64,000 bases of DNA from Gonatopus flavifemur (lineage: Eukaryota > Arthropoda > Insecta > Hymenoptera > Dryinidae). Positions 46,201-58,539 of this stretch are shown piece by piece (within the stretch, counting starts at the first letter, position 1; each line of letters starts with the position of its first letter). The translations under genes and the position numbers were made by a program. The notes below the pieces were generated by a model. The model was not told the origin of the DNA. It saw only the letters and a list, made by a program, of their open reading frames with translations, and made no database searches. The DNA is taken from the NCBI GenBank assembly GCA_018340375.1, contig JAFFJZ010000040.1, forward strand, positions 1,178,001 to 1,242,000, given 5' to 3'.

Positions 46201-47190
46201 TTTTGTTCTCTTCGGGAAGTATTATAACAGATAATTGAATACGTAGAATCGAATGCATTCGGCTGGGGGAAAAATCACTCAGAGTTCGAATTTTGACTTG
46301 CATCTTAAGGTACATATTCTTCGGGATAAAATGTATTGATTTATAAAACAAAAACTTCTTATATTTTTTGAAAATTTTATCGTTCATACCCTTCAAGCAC
46401 TTATATATGTATGCACACACGTACACGCACACATCCAGACATGCGTATCAGTCTTAACAGTATTACATTCTAAATGAAAGTTTCTTCATGTTCTGCAGCA
46501 ACAAAGGTTCAACAATGCAGATAATTCGGACGATTCCTCATCGTGATGCAACCTCATGGACCTTTCAATTCAAAGGGAAAAAGTTCTCCCATTAATTTAA
46601 ATGTTATAAACCCTATCATTTTTCTCAAGATTATATAAGAAGAAATATACTCGGTGGAAGGTATTTCTTTTTTCTCGTATTCGGAGATTTTCTCTATAAT
46701 TGTTCGATTATAGAAATTATAAGTGTAGAATTAGGAATTTTTTTTGAATCAAAACATAATTCATTGAACGGAACATGGTCTTTCGGTTTTGCGGGAAACA
46801 GGTGATAAGATTCCTGTCGATTTCTTTCTTTTCATTTTCTGTGAGTCGTTTAGAATCTTCTTTCGATTCATCAAATATGAATTATTCTGAAAATTTGTTC
46901 CCTTCAAATATTCGATTTTTCTTTTTCTTACTGCTACCTTGAAATTTTGATGATACCATAAGGGAATAATGCACGAAAATCTATGAAGCTTGATGAGATT
47001 TATTTTTCTTGATTCGTGATGTATAGACAAAACATTGGAACAAAAATCGCATCAAAATAACCAAAAGCGAATTCACGTTGAATCTAATCAATGTTCCGCA
47101 CGTCCATTTCTTATATAATGTGCATTATTATGGGTAGACTCATATGAAGACATGAAGTGGAACTGTGTATAAAGTATACAGTTTACTGTG
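43200..47190. other. Long AT-rich stretch, no supported gene
   Basis: Short frames only. The frame at 43262-43486 (QTLPEQPLTLPQLINANEE) has protein-like composition and could be an exon scrap, as could 44048-44236. Neither shows a domain or a clear splice pattern. CA/AC microsatellite traces lie at about 46410-46432. Confidence 0.4.
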
Positions 47191-47193
47191 TAT

Positions 47194-47910
47194 ACAGTAT
47201 GTTCGGAAATCTGCTTACCTCAAATATGTACATTAGTATATGACGGAAAGAATTCTACATGAGAAATTCAAGTATGATTCATTGTGACCTTACTGCGTGC
47301 TGAAATTCTTCATGAATATTATTCATATGCAAAGTCAGACAATTGTCGATATTACGTTCAAATGTGAAAAAGGGCCATATAATTTTTGTTCAAAGACCAA
47401 ATATCATTATTTAATGAAGAAAAAATTATCCTAGTCGGATGAATGTCCATTTGTCTTTACTCGAATGAATTTTTTTCAGAATCAATTTGTGTATCGATAC
47501 TCAGTTGGAATTTGAAGAAACTATCATATATTATTTATTTATTGTATACAGAGTGTTCCAAAATCCGCTCAGCTCAGATATGTATATTAGTATATGACAA
47601 AAAGAATTCTACATAAGGAATTCAAGTGTAACTTATTGTCACCTTACTACAGGTTGGAATCCGTCATGAATATTATTCATGCGCAGGCGGACAATTGTCG
47701 ATATTACGTTCAAATGTAAAAAAAAACTATCATATAATTTCTGTTTAAAGACCATATACTTGTTCAAGACTATATTCGTTCAAGACTATTGGATGTATCA
47801 TTTCATATCAGTTTTTTATGCAATGAAAAGCAAATTGTCCCAGTCGAATGGATGTTCATCTATCTTTTCTCAAATAAATATTCTTCAGAATCGATTTATG
47901 TATCATTGCA
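47194..47910 (+). repeat. Two-copy direct repeat, about 350 bp unit
   Basis: 47194-47546 and 47547-47910 share, in order, a CAGWRTGTTC start, AATATGTA..TTAGTATATGAC, AAAAGAATTCTACAT, GAATATTATTCAT, GACAATTGTCGATATTACG and TTTYTTCAGAATC. Anchor words are offset by about 353 bases. Both units start next to a TGTATACAG-like word. Non-coding. Confidence 0.75.
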
Positions 47911-48112
47911 TTTATTCAACATTCCACATACATTCCTTTCCGAAGATCCCTCCGCGACAATCACGAAATTGACGTGAAAAATAAGCATATATCCTACTCA
48001 TATGAAAATTTTGAGGATGAGAGACATTTGAATCCCTCCCAATATAGCCGTGATATTATGAATGTATAATCCTAGAGTAATTTCACCAAAAAAATTCTTT
48101 GTACACATAATT

Positions 48113-49659
48113 CTACACCTTCCTCGTATTCCTTTGACTACCAAGATAAACTTTCAATGAATTCCGAGAACGAACTCTGGATAAGGCAACATATAATTGT
48201 CCATGATTGAAACCATCCTTCCGGAGATCTATTCCAATTGCATCAAAAGTTTGACCTTGCGACTTATTGATTGTGATTGCAAAAGCTAATTTTATGGGAA
48301 ATTGTCTTCTAGAAAACGTGAATGGATATTCGTTCTCACAATAGAGTGTAATACGGCTCAGGAAAACTATTTGTCCCTTTTTATCCTTTGTTAAAATCTC
48401 ACATTTGAGCAGATTGTATCCAAGTTCTAGAACTGATAGTCTTGTGCCATTACAAAGGCCTTCACTGATATTGAGATTTCTCATCAGTATCACTACACTA
48501 TTCGCTCTCAAACGTAATCCATGCACTGGTAGAGATGAAGGAGATGAAGTATGTAGATATTCGAGTAAAATAGTTCGTGCGATTTCTTCATTACCACATG
48601 AATCTGGTATCTATAGTATCTATGCTGGTATATATCTTTCACTGTTGATGTCCAACAGTTCAACTACTCGTTGATTGATTTCATCGACATCATCATTCCG
48701 AGCAGACAATATTGCACGTGTCACCGCGTGCTTATATAGTTTTCGCCTGATCAAATCACCGTAAATATCTTCAACAATGTCTGCATTATCAGGAGCTATT
48801 GAAGATTCTGGGATAACTATATCATCATGAATCTTTAAATTGCCATTACCTACGTTCAATACAAATTGTGAAAATTCTGTTTCTTCTGGCAGAGCACGCA
48901 TATTTTGCGCCAGAGAAAATATGTTGAATAATTCCCATGAAGTGCTTTTTTGAATCGAAACATCTATTATTCCAGGTCTAGTGCCACGTACTTTTACTAG
49001 CAAGAGTTGTCTGAAATCACCTCCTCAGATTATTATATTTCTTCCAAATTGTGGATCATTATTCATGATGTCGCGCCATGTACGGTCCATAATTTCCAAA
49101 ACGTATCGAGGACCCATGGGTGCTTCATCTCAAATGAAAACGTCTACAACTCTCAAGTAATTTCCTTCTTTTGATCGAATTTTCATATTTGACGATGAAT
49201 CTGGGGAAAGAGGAACTGGCAATCCAAATGTTTCGTAAACAGTCTCACCATTAGGCAGCAAAGTAGCTGCGATACCAGTGAATGCTATAGCGCAACCATT
49301 TTTGCGTCTAATTTTCAATGAATATGGAAGGGTACTGTAAATGAGGGTTTTCTCTGATCCTTCAGGGCAATCTATGTATAAGCATCTTTGCGAATCATCC
49401 GTCTGTTGTAAATTAGTATCAACCAATTTCAGAACTACATCTACGATTTTTTTTTGTTTTTCATTCAATTGTTCATATTGTTGCACACTCATCTCGTCAA
49501 ACTGTTCAATTTGATTAAATTCTGCATTATCCTCAACTTCTAAGACTTGATCCATACTTGGAAACTGAGATAGACTCCATCCTCCCCTATTAAACATCTC
49601 ACTCACATTCGCATATGCTTGTTTTCCACCCCGGATTGAACCTAAACGTAAAAAAATCT
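48113..49659 (-). pseudogene. Helitron PIF1-like helicase domain, four in-frame stops
   Basis: One minus-strand frame is continuous from 49659 to 48113, interrupted by two TGA and two TAG codons. Motifs in order: CPEGSEKT (Walker A, altered from the usual GSGKT); AIAFTGIAATLLPNGETV; a TGA, then DEAPMGPRYVLE (motif II); GGDFRQLL; SARNDDVDEINQRVVELL; HGLRLRANSVVILMRNLN; and the C-terminal FAITINKSQGQTFDAIGIDL and LYVALSRVRS (motifs V and VI). This is the C-terminal helicase half of a RepHel protein. The first TGA replaces the residue before DEAPM. Its Rep nuclease part is not present upstream; a LINE begins at 49660. Confidence 0.88.
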
Positions 49660-49946
49660 TCGGACGATGGGACTTTGAAATTTTCCCATAACTGTTCCAG
49701 CCTCCCTGTGGATACCTGTCCTTAATATGCTTTCTATCAATCCCTGGTGGTATCTGCTTCCTTCACGTGGTGGGGAGGATGAGTACCTCAGAGTTGGATC
49801 ATTTTTTTGAGTGGAATAAACTACCCAAGAGAAAGAATACAAACTGGGAGAAACGAAATCATCCTGATGCCAGAAACATCGGCAAAAACGGAAGGAAAGC
49901 GAAGGAAAACCACCTTCCTTGACATGTTTCAATACTTCCCGAGGAG

Positions 49947-51211
49947 ATGAAACCTTTTCCGAACCTGGAATATTATACTCGTGAAACAGAAACAAACGAA
50001 CAAATTAATGAGTACATGATGGCGCTTTCTCGGGTAAAATATTCCGGAGGTAAACTACTCTCCCGTTCGGATCTCCGGGTGGGGGCTGCTCGGGAAAGCT
50101 TCATCAGCGAAGAACGGAAACCGAAGAATAGGATAGGGAAAAGAAACAACATTCTTCGAGTCGGAGCGTGGAATGTTAGATCACTGAGGCAAGCGGGAAA
50201 TTAGAGAATTTGGGATTAGAAATGAATAGGTTGAATATAGACGTAATGGGGATTAGCGGAATGAGATGGCCACAGAAGGGCGATTTCTGGAGTGAGGATT
50301 ATGGAATAATTCATACAGGATCAAAGAATGGTCAAGCAGGTGTAAGAATTGTAATGCATGAAAGAGTAGGAAATAGAATAGAAAATTATTTGCAACATAA
50401 TGAACGTGTGATGATGGTTAGAATCAGAACAAAACCGGTAGACACAGTCATAGTCCAAGTATTCATGCCCACATCTGCATATTCGGAGGAAGATATTGAA
50501 AAAATGTACGAAGAAATAGAAGGAGTGATAGAATATGTGAAGGGAGAAGAGAATTTGATAGTGATGGGTGATTGGAATGCGGTAGTAGGACAAGGGGAAG
50601 AGGGCAACGTAATAGGAGATTTTGCGTTAGGGAGGAGGAACGATAAAGGACAACGTTCAGTCAAATTTTGTGAAAATCATGAGATGGTTATCACAAACAC
50701 TTTATTTGCAAATCATCCAAGAAGAATCTACACTTGGAAAATGCCAGGAGATACAGCGAGATACCAAATTGATTACATCTTAGTCAAACAAAGATTCAGA
50801 AACCAAGTCAAAAACTGTAAAACTTATCCCAGTGCAGATATAGATAGTGATCATAATATGTTGATGATGAAATGTTCTCTGAAATTCGAATCTCTGGGGA
50901 AGAAAAGGAAAATGCAGAAAAGATGGAATTTGAAGAACCTCAAGCAAAAACAAACACATGAGGCATTCGAGAAAATGTTGGATGAGAAATTGGGAGATCA
51001 AAAAGAGAAAGACTGGGGAATAGAGAGGAGATGGACAAAGATGAAGGGGAATATAAGAGAATGCGCGGATAAGATTTTGAAGAATAATGGGGTAGAACCT
51101 AAAAACCCATGGATAACGGGAGAAATTCTAGAATTGATAAATGAAAAGAGAAAGTACAGGAATAATGATAGCCAAGAAAGCCAGCAACGATACGGATCAT
51201 CGAGGAATTAA
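49947..51211 (+). pseudogene. LINE endonuclease domain (APE type), frameshifted
   Basis: The ATG at 49947 opens a leader ending in LRVGAWNVRSLRQAG. A one-base loss near 50200 then shifts frame into 50210-51211. The rest of the AP-endonuclease fold follows: NIDVMGISGMRW, NLIVMGDWNAVVG, RIYTWKMPGDTARYQIDYIL and DIDSDHNMLMM. Apart from the shift the catalytic motifs (N, E-equivalent, D-x-N, SDH) are well kept. The clade (RTE-like) is judged from motif spacing and the WNVRSL and GISGMRW style. The domain nicks target DNA to prime reverse transcription. Confidence 0.85.
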
Positions 51212-51214
51212 ATA

Positions 51215-51887
51215 ATAAGAGAATCAAGGGAAGCAAAAGAACAGTGGTCAGAAGAGGAATGTCAGGAAATAGAAAAAAGATTGCATTTAGGAAGGATGGA
51301 TGTAGCATATAGGATGATTATAAGATCTTTCGGACAAATGAAATCTAGAAGCGATAAGATTAGAAACCCTCTAGGACGACAATTGATAAGAACGGAAGAG
51401 GAAATAGAACAGTGGATCAATCATTTGGAAGACTTGTATAAAGGAAACGATGATATAGCACTTTTAGAGAAGGAGGAGGATGTAGATGAGGAAGAATTGG
51501 GAGAGTCGATATTGAGATCAGAATTCGACAAGGCTTTGGAAGAATTGAAAAATAATAAAGCGCCAGGCATAGATGGCATAAGTGCGGACCTTATAAAAGC
51601 CTCCAGTGAAGGAACTCGTGACGCACTGTTCGAATTGATTGGAGATATGTACGAAAAAAGAGAAGTACCGGAAGATTTCCAGAAGAATAAAATTGTCGCT
51701 ATCCCCAAGAAACAAGGGGCAGACAAATGCGAGAACTACAGAACGATCAGTTTAACTTCACATGCTTCGAAAATACTGACAAGAATTATATACAGGAGGA
51801 TGGAAAATAGAATAGAGAGTAGATTGGCAGAAGATCAGTTTGGTTTCAGAAAAAATAGGGGAAAGCGAGAAGCAATTTTAGCACTTG
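51215..51887 (+). pseudogene. LINE reverse transcriptase, N-terminal half only
   Basis: It follows the endonuclease after another frame break near 51205. It reads ALEELKNNKAPGIDGISADL, IPKKQGADKCENYRTISL, ASKILTRIIYRRM and LAEDQFGFRKNRG, the standard RT fingers region. It is then cut at about 51887, before the catalytic YxDD. The sequence beyond belongs to the minus-strand Helitron. Confidence 0.85.
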
Positions 51888-53317
51888 ATCTCCATTGGAT
51901 CTTGATAATGTTGAACCATGTTCCGCGCGGACCCTATATATGATGAAGGTGATATAACAATTTCACCTAAACGAGCATTATGATTATTTTCTATAGTTTC
52001 CAAATGATCTTGTAAACCCGTGTAATTATCAACACGAAGTTTTTTTTGGTTTTCCAATAAGTAATTCATTCTATCTCTTCCAATTTCAACGTAACTATCC
52101 ACAAGCCATTGCTGAAACAAATGCCGTCCCATAATGATGACGTTGAATTCATTACGTACTGCTATTCGATACCTTGTATGAGCGCATCTCGTAATACGTT
52201 TATTTTCATTTCTTAGACATGAATTACGATTCCATCCTCGAGTACCATAAGGATAAAATAATGGGTAGTTCTACATTCAGGTCCATAACACTCACAGTCT
52301 GTAATTCTTTTGTATTTTTATCACGTATCACAACATAAAATTCTGGTATTTCTCCATTGGCTGCGGTAGAAAGTACTGCTGCAACTTCATTACACCTTTG
52401 AAAATTATAACGGTGGCGATCTACACCGGGTTTCAAAGTGAAAATTAACTGAAGTTCATTAGGAATATCTTCCCCTGATCCATTAACTCGCTCTTGTTGG
52501 AGTTTTGATTCCTCACCCATCATCTCAAAAGATTTTGCGAAAATATTATGTACCCTCATCATATTATCCAACCTTAACAGAACGTTACAATCCGATCACG
52601 ATTCAATCGATGTTGGGTCGCTTCATTGACATCCACAATGAAAAGCTGACCATAGCTTGGTGGTTCATTCGGGAGGGGATGAATAGATTCATTTACCTGA
52701 TAATATATTTGGCCTTGAATTTTGAAGCAATATGGAGCACGACGGAACCCCGATAAACCAACTAAATTCGCATTGAATGATGCAAGAGAAAAAGCACTAT
52801 TAGAACGTCGAATCCGTTCATTAAACAGATTAGACTGTGAGTTAGAACCATCGAATAACGCCCGGAGCTCTGCTGGTGCTCCAAGTAAACTTTCTGAGTA
52901 TACATTTCCATGATCACAACGATCATTGGATGAGTTGGGGGAATTAGATATTTTTTCCGCTTGGAAATGTTTAGCGCCACAATGAATACAGGAAATATTC
53001 ATTTCTCCAATATAATCTTCATGTGTATTATTAATTTCATGGATCAGATTGGAATTTTGCATGATACTTCTTTGACGCAACCACCATCGTTCTTGACATT
53101 GTCTATGAACATTACGCGAAGCCCCATTGGTCTGTTCATCTTCAATATAGTTCACAGATATACTTCCTGATAGCACAGAATCAACACCAATATTTCTAGC
53201 AGCTCTCTCACGTTCGCGATAACGACGTTGATTCTCAGCATGTCTTTCCCGCCTGAGGCGCTGGAAGTTGGCTTCGTCCTCTGGTGTACGTTGAATCTTC
53301 CTACGAGGTGTGATCAA
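51888..53317 (-). pseudogene. Helitron RepHel N-terminal region, several frameshifts
   Basis: From ATG 53317 a basic start (RRKIQRTPEDEANFQRLRRE) is followed by ISCIHCGAKHFQAEK, a Cys-rich motif, then FKIQGQIYYQVNESIHPLP. Frames shift near 52574 and 52240 and continue with MMRVHNIFAKSFEMM, NELQLIFTLKPGVD, PYGTRGWN and MGRHLFQQWLVDSYVEIGRD, ending at SYIGSARNMVQHYQD. This is the Helitron-like N-terminal domain that precedes the Rep HUH nuclease. The HUH and two-Tyr part is missing, replaced by the LINE. The two Helitron parts share strand and order, so they are halves of one old element. Confidence 0.85.
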
Positions 53318-53487
53318 TTCCGGGGAATCCCAATGAAATTGTAATTTTCCAAAACTCTCAATAAATTTTATGGATCAAAAATTGACTGAAAAAACTTTCA
53401 TTAGTCCCAAATCAACACTCACAGTTTGATAACAATTTGGAAATCTTTTGGTAATCATCAACATCCATTCGATGCGAAAGCAATCAT

Positions 53488-53782
<295 letters not shown>

Positions 53783-53799
53783 TCATGATATCATTATTA

Positions 53800-54645
53800 C
53801 TATTATTATTCCTGAAACTACAGCCAAAACCCCGGAGAAGGTGAGTTCTGGCATGAACGGAGCCCAGTAGGGCTCCTAGAATACTGGAACTCCTCCTATG
53901 AAAAAACGGATCAACATAATTTACATGCTTGTAATAGCGATTATTGAAATCAACACAAATTCGAATAAGCAGTTGAACTATCAACTATCTCAATTTCATC
54001 AACACATATCCATGTGAGAATGTAACAAGAACAAATGATTATATCATTGATATGTAACAATCATATCAATGAATATGAAAAATTCTCATACTATAATTCA
54101 TCATCTTATGCTATGAGGTCATTCTCAGGAAATATTGAGAGGGGATCAATCAAATTATAGTGGAATTTATTTGGATGCAATAAAAAACACTATTCCGAAA
54201 CCAGTCAGAAAATCAGCAAACATACCACTAAGGAACTATATATTGTAAACAATTTCTTTGTCGATCTAGAAGATATCTGGAAATTTTTTTTCAAAAACAA
54301 TTTCTGTAGTAGATTCCCGAAAAAAGTTTGGAGAAGATAAAATTTTTCCTTTATTTCTTACAAACTTTTTTTTGAGGGTCCACTAGAAAAATTGCTTTCG
54401 AGAAAAACTTTCGAAATTTCTGATGAATCCACCAAATGATGTTTTCCACAGTATGCAGTCGTCCCAACGTGACCAGTAACATGTTACTAGAGTTCCAACG
54501 GGAACCCATTCGAATATGTTATAATGGTATATTTAAAATCTTCTACCCTGACTGTGCATCATTATAAATATTCCTTCTATCATCACCTACACAGCACGCT
54601 GGTCCCGATATATTCATAAAGAACTCTTCATGAATCCATCGTGGG
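53800..54645. other. Intergenic, no supported gene
   Basis: AT-rich; nothing recognised. Confidence 0.4.
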
Positions 54646-54654
54646 ATCCTTATG

Positions 54655-54755
54655 AGTCCCCGTTATGACAATTCAGGAAGAGTTCCCTTTGAATCCCTGG
54701 AATTCAAGAAAAATTCTCAAGGAATTCTCAAGAATTCTTTGGAAACTGACATAAC
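54655..54755. repeat. Small inverted-repeat block, CCCGTTATGxCA ends
   Basis: CCCCGTTATGACA (54658) faces TGACATAACGGG (about 54746-54757). The interior has GGAATTCAAG and AAGAATTCTT palindromes. It is a possible MITE of about 100 bp. Confidence 0.45.
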
Positions 54756-54913
54756 GGGATTTCATTTGGAACATGTCTGTGTTGTGTGGACTTCCTGTTG
54801 ATTCACGAGTTCTCAAATAACAACAATAGCGTATATTATATGAAGATATTTCCATTGGAACTGTGACCGAAGTGATTGCAACGACTGAACATTGGGGTGA
54901 TTTTTATTTTATA

Positions 54914-55288
54914 CAAGGTGTTCCATCTCAAATAGTCAGGGCTTGAATCTCCCAAAGTAATGGGGCTGGAAGGAAAAGTTTCGGGACAAAATTGCAGGGT
55001 TCTGCGGGAAACATTTGATGGTAACCTTGACTTCGACCTCCGACTCCATCTCCAAGGTTATTTTGAGGTTAACTTGTGTTTTTCAAATGAGACCCCTTAT
55101 ATTCCACCACATCCATGGATCTCTGTAAGCTGACCTCAAAATGACCTTGAAGATGGAGTCTGAAGTCGAAGTGAAGGTTACCATCAAATTCCCCCCTCAA
55201 AACCCTGCAACTTTGTCCCGAGACTCTTTCTTCCAGCCTCATTACTTTCGGAGATATAAGCTCTGCCTACTTAGAATGGGACACCCTG
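54914..55288. mobile_element. Foldback MITE derived from DD41D-type ends, ~375 bp
   Basis: The left end CAAGGTGTTCCATCTCAAATAG and the right end, CAGGGTGTCCCATTCTAAGTAG on the other strand, are inverted. The arms run about 170 bp to a short spacer, carrying GATGGTAACCTTGACTTCGA on the left against the same block inverted on the right. A TA precedes the left end. The layout matches the TIRs of the 56.5 and 60.7 kb DD41D elements, without a transposase. Confidence 0.75.
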
Positions 55289-55334
55289 TTTATAAAAAGT
55301 TTGCTTTCACTTTCTTTTATCGACAAAAGAAATG

Positions 55335-55590
55335 TTCTGTATGGGCCACTCTTTAATTTTATTCTATATCATAAAGGGGTGCTACAATATTCATCACATA
55401 AATTTTCCGAAGAAATTTGGAAGTCGCTACCGGCGTTCGGGAACCTCTATTTGAAACGTCGGTAGCAACCCTCAAATCCCTTTCGGGAGTGTTGCACTAA
55501 TATAAATATTGTGGTACTCCATGATGTGGAAGGAAATTAAAGGGTGGCCCATACAGAAAACTTTGTTTCTTTGGTGACAATAAGGAATGA
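55335..55590. mobile_element. MITE, ~250 bp, TCTGTATGGGCCACYCTTTAATTT ends
   Basis: TCTGTATGGGCCACTCTTTA (about 55334-55353) is matched inversely by TAAAGGGTGGCCCATACAGA (about 55540). Inside, CCGGCGTTCGGGAACCTC and ACGTCGGTAGCAACC words form a weaker central palindrome. Non-coding. The exact outer limits are uncertain. Confidence 0.6.
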
Positions 55591-55599
55591 AAACTAACT

Positions 55600-56505
55600 T
55601 CTCATATATAGTATAAGAATCATCCCACTCAACATGTATGTGCACACGAGAAAAAAAATCTGGGACATAGTCCGTGAATATTTGTCACGCATCAATTCCA
55701 AGGAGTGTCATGCGTTTATGTCGTGGAAATCTTAAGAATAAGGATGTCACGTCCAGGATCGAACGTACAAGAATATTTTTTCTGTATTGAGATTTGGAAA
55801 TTCAATCTTTATGAATTCCGAGTCAAACGCCTCCAAGTAGCGTGAGGCTTCAGGAAACTGGATTTTGGGCAAAAACTTATGCCCACGGGACCAGTGCTTT
55901 CTTGTATGGAGTTGAGATTTTTATAAGTGGGATGGAAATTGTAATGAAAATTGAAATGTAAGTGGAAAGTATTGAATAACAAAGTGAAAATCACAATCGG
56001 AGAAGAAGTTGAACCTTGAATATAAATCTTGAAATTTATAGGAAGAATATTTCTACCTTGGCTGCCGCTTTGAAAGCCTCCATTTCGTTCGTGACGGTCC
56101 GGCTTCACACACCCACACACACACAGTTGTCTTTTCTTTTTATGTGGAAATAGTAGTCTCTTCGTCTTTGAAACAATCAATAAACACTTTGATTTCCTCG
56201 AGAATCGCGGATAAGCACTCTGACTTTTCGTAATACGAGAATCGCGGAAGGAAAAGAACCCTGAATTTTCCTTTTCTACTCGAGAGTTGGAGATGGAAGT
56301 TAACTCTGAGGTTTTTGTCCATCCACCTCGCGGTGATAACCTCGGTTCACCCCCAATTCTGCCGATCTTGGTCAGTCAGTGGGGTGATCCACTAATTAGG
56401 TACTAGTAATTATCCCACTCACTTTGATTTTCTTTCATGGTGGGAGGCATTGACGGATCACCCTTCGTGAATAGGCCAGTGGCCTAGCCCTCGTCATCTT
56501 CTTGC
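55600..56505. other. Intergenic, no supported gene
   Basis: A 123-codon minus-strand frame (55809-56180) has no recognised motif. A short CA repeat lies at 56107-56125. Confidence 0.4.
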
Positions 56506-56510
56506 ACATA

Positions 56511-56893
56511 CAGGGCGTCCCATTTGAAACAGGACAGATGAATAACTCTTCAGGGAATGGAGGGGGAAAAAAATTGTTCAAATAAAAGTTGTAGGGTTCG
56601 AAGGAGGCCATAAGATGGTGACCTTGAATTTGACCTTGTGGTCAATTATGAGCATAATTGATGGTCAAAGTATGTTTTTTTCGAATGGAAAACCCTACGT
56701 TCGACCTCAGAAATGGAAAGAGCGGAAAATTTTACGCCCGAATATGTTAACATATCAGGTCATTTAAAGGTCATTTGAAGGTCAAAAAACCATTTTCCAT
56801 GGATTTTCACGGGAAAGCCTCAAACGAGTTGTTTCTCTGACCAAAGTTATTAAAGTTAAAGTGGAACTCCACGTTTCGACCTTGAATTGAGAG
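56511..56893 (+). repeat. Left long TIR of DD41D element 2
   Basis: Partner of 58153-58535. It has multiple AGGTCA/TGACCT words that could bind transposase repeatedly. Confidence 0.88.
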
Positions 56894-56988
56894 TGAACAG
56901 AACTAACCTTCAGGGTTTATTCTTCATATCAGTACGAAAATGATCATTAAGAAGTTTCCATCGTTTACGGTGTGAGTGCGGGTTCAAA

Positions 56989-58040
56989 ATGGTTTATTCA
57001 CCTAACGAATGTGTTGATATTTTAATGATTCAGGGTGAGTGTCGCGGAGTGTATCAAAGAGCGTCACGATTGTACAGAGAGCGGTTTGGAGATCGGCAGC
57101 ATCATCCTTCTCCAGAAGTCATTCGCTAAGTTGAAAGAAATTGTCGACAAGGAAGGATTGGTCAACGCCGAAACAATCAAGGTTCCAACTTCAACGACCC
57201 TCGATGCGTTGCTGTTTCAGCAATAATACACATGAATCCTCATGTTAGTTTACGTGATATTGAACGCGATTTGGGTATTCGGCACACAGAATTCTACAAG
57301 CTGCTTAATATCATCCGTACCACATCACACTGACCCAAGAATTATCTCAACAAGATATGCAGAATCGGGTTAACTTTTGCCATTGGGCTTTACAGAGGTT
57401 GGACGAAGCGCCCGATTTCTCTCGATATGTTCTTTTCAGTGATGAATCAACGTTTCAAAGTACTGGCTTGTTAAATCGTCACAATAGCCACTATTGGTCA
57501 GCGCAAAACCCGCACTGGACTCAACAAGTTGATCATCAGCATCGGTGGAGTATAAATGTTTGGTGTGGAATTCTAGACAATCAAGTTATTGGGCCCTATT
57601 TTTTTGATGGAACTGTTAACGGTCCTAATTATCTACAGTTTCTACAGAATGAATTACCAGTTCTCATGGAAGATGTGACATTAGCAACTAGGCAGAGGAT
57701 GTGGTATCAGCAAGACGGTGCACCACCACACTCTGCTCGATGTGTGAGGGATTATCTAAATGTCCTTTTTCCCAATCGTTGGATTGGTCGAGGTGGATTT
57801 GTACTGTGGCCGGCAAGATCTCCTGATCTTACCCCTCTAGATTTTCATTTGTGGGGTTACGTAAAAAATGTCGTTTATACCAACCGACCAACAACACCTG
57901 TGGATCTACAACAACGCATCAGATACGCAATTGCGAATATTCGTGCAGAAGTTTTTCAGTCTGTTCTTGGAAACTTCGGACGCCGGCTGGAGTTATGTAT
58001 TGAAGTGAATGGCGGTCAATTCGAAAATCTCCTGCAATAA
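56989..58040 (+). pseudogene. DD41D transposase, one stop and one frameshift
   Basis: ATG 56989 starts MVYSPNECVDILMIQGECRG, the HTH region. A TAA near 57127 follows EVIR, the same frame continues to HMNPHVSLRDIERDLGI, and a one-base shift near 57310 leads into YHPYHITLTQELSQQD. From there the frame is clean to the stop at 58040. Catalytic motifs: LFSDESTFQ, QQDGAPPHSA and RSPDLTPLDFHLWG, the last two Asp separated by 41 residues. RWIGRGG is present. The C-terminus ends LELCIEVNGGQFENLLQ. Only two lesions separate it from an intact protein, so this copy is fairly young. Confidence 0.9.
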
Positions 58041-58152
58041 GTGTGTCTTACCCGTCAACGGATTTGTGCCATCTGTAATTATAAAACGACGAACTGGAAA
58101 AATAAATAATTTTTTAATTATTGTTCCAAATTTGGCATCCATTATCGTTCTC

Positions 58153-58535
58153 AAGGTCGAATCCAAGGTCGAAACGTGGGGTTTCACTTTAACTTTGATA
58201 ACTTTGGTCAGAGAAACAACTCGATTGAGGCTTTTCCGTGAAAATCCATAGAAAATGGTTTTTCAACCTTCAAATGACCTCTAAATGACCTGATATGTTA
58301 TCATATTCGGACGTAAAATTTTCCGCTCTTTCCATTTCTGAGGTCGAACGTAGAGTTTTCCATTTGAAAAAACATACTTTGACCATCAATTATGCTCAAA
58401 ATTGACCTCAAGGTCAAATTCAAGGTCACCATCTTATGGCCCCCTCCGAACCCTACAACTTTTACCTGAACAATTTTTTCCCCCTCCATTCCCTGAAGAG
58501 TTATTCAGCTGTCCGGTTTCAAATGGGACGCCCTG
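58153..58535 (-). repeat. Right long TIR of DD41D element 2
   Basis: Inverted copy of 56511-56893, ending GGGACGCCCTG before TA. Confidence 0.88.
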
Positions 58536-58539
58536 TATA

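Larger units (their letters stand above)
49660..51887 (+). mobile_element. RTE-like LINE, 5' end to mid-RT, embedded in a Helitron
   Basis: Helitron coding sequence (minus strand) stops at 49659 and resumes at 51888. Between them lies a plus-strand LINE with a GC-richer leader, an AP-type endonuclease and the first half of a reverse transcriptase. The 3' half of RT and the 3' tail are missing, which is the opposite of normal 5' truncation. Confidence 0.75.
56511..58535 (+). mobile_element. DD41D mariner-like element 2, 2,025 bp, long TIRs
   Basis: TA flanks (56509-56510, 58536-58537). Ends CAGGGCGTCCCATTTGAAAC and its exact inverse. Inverted arms of about 380 bp (56511-56893 and 58153-58535) are nearly identical. 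They carry several direct and inverted GGTCATTTGAAGGTCA-like and GACCTTGAATTTGACC-like words. One transposase gene lies between. Confidence 0.92.
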
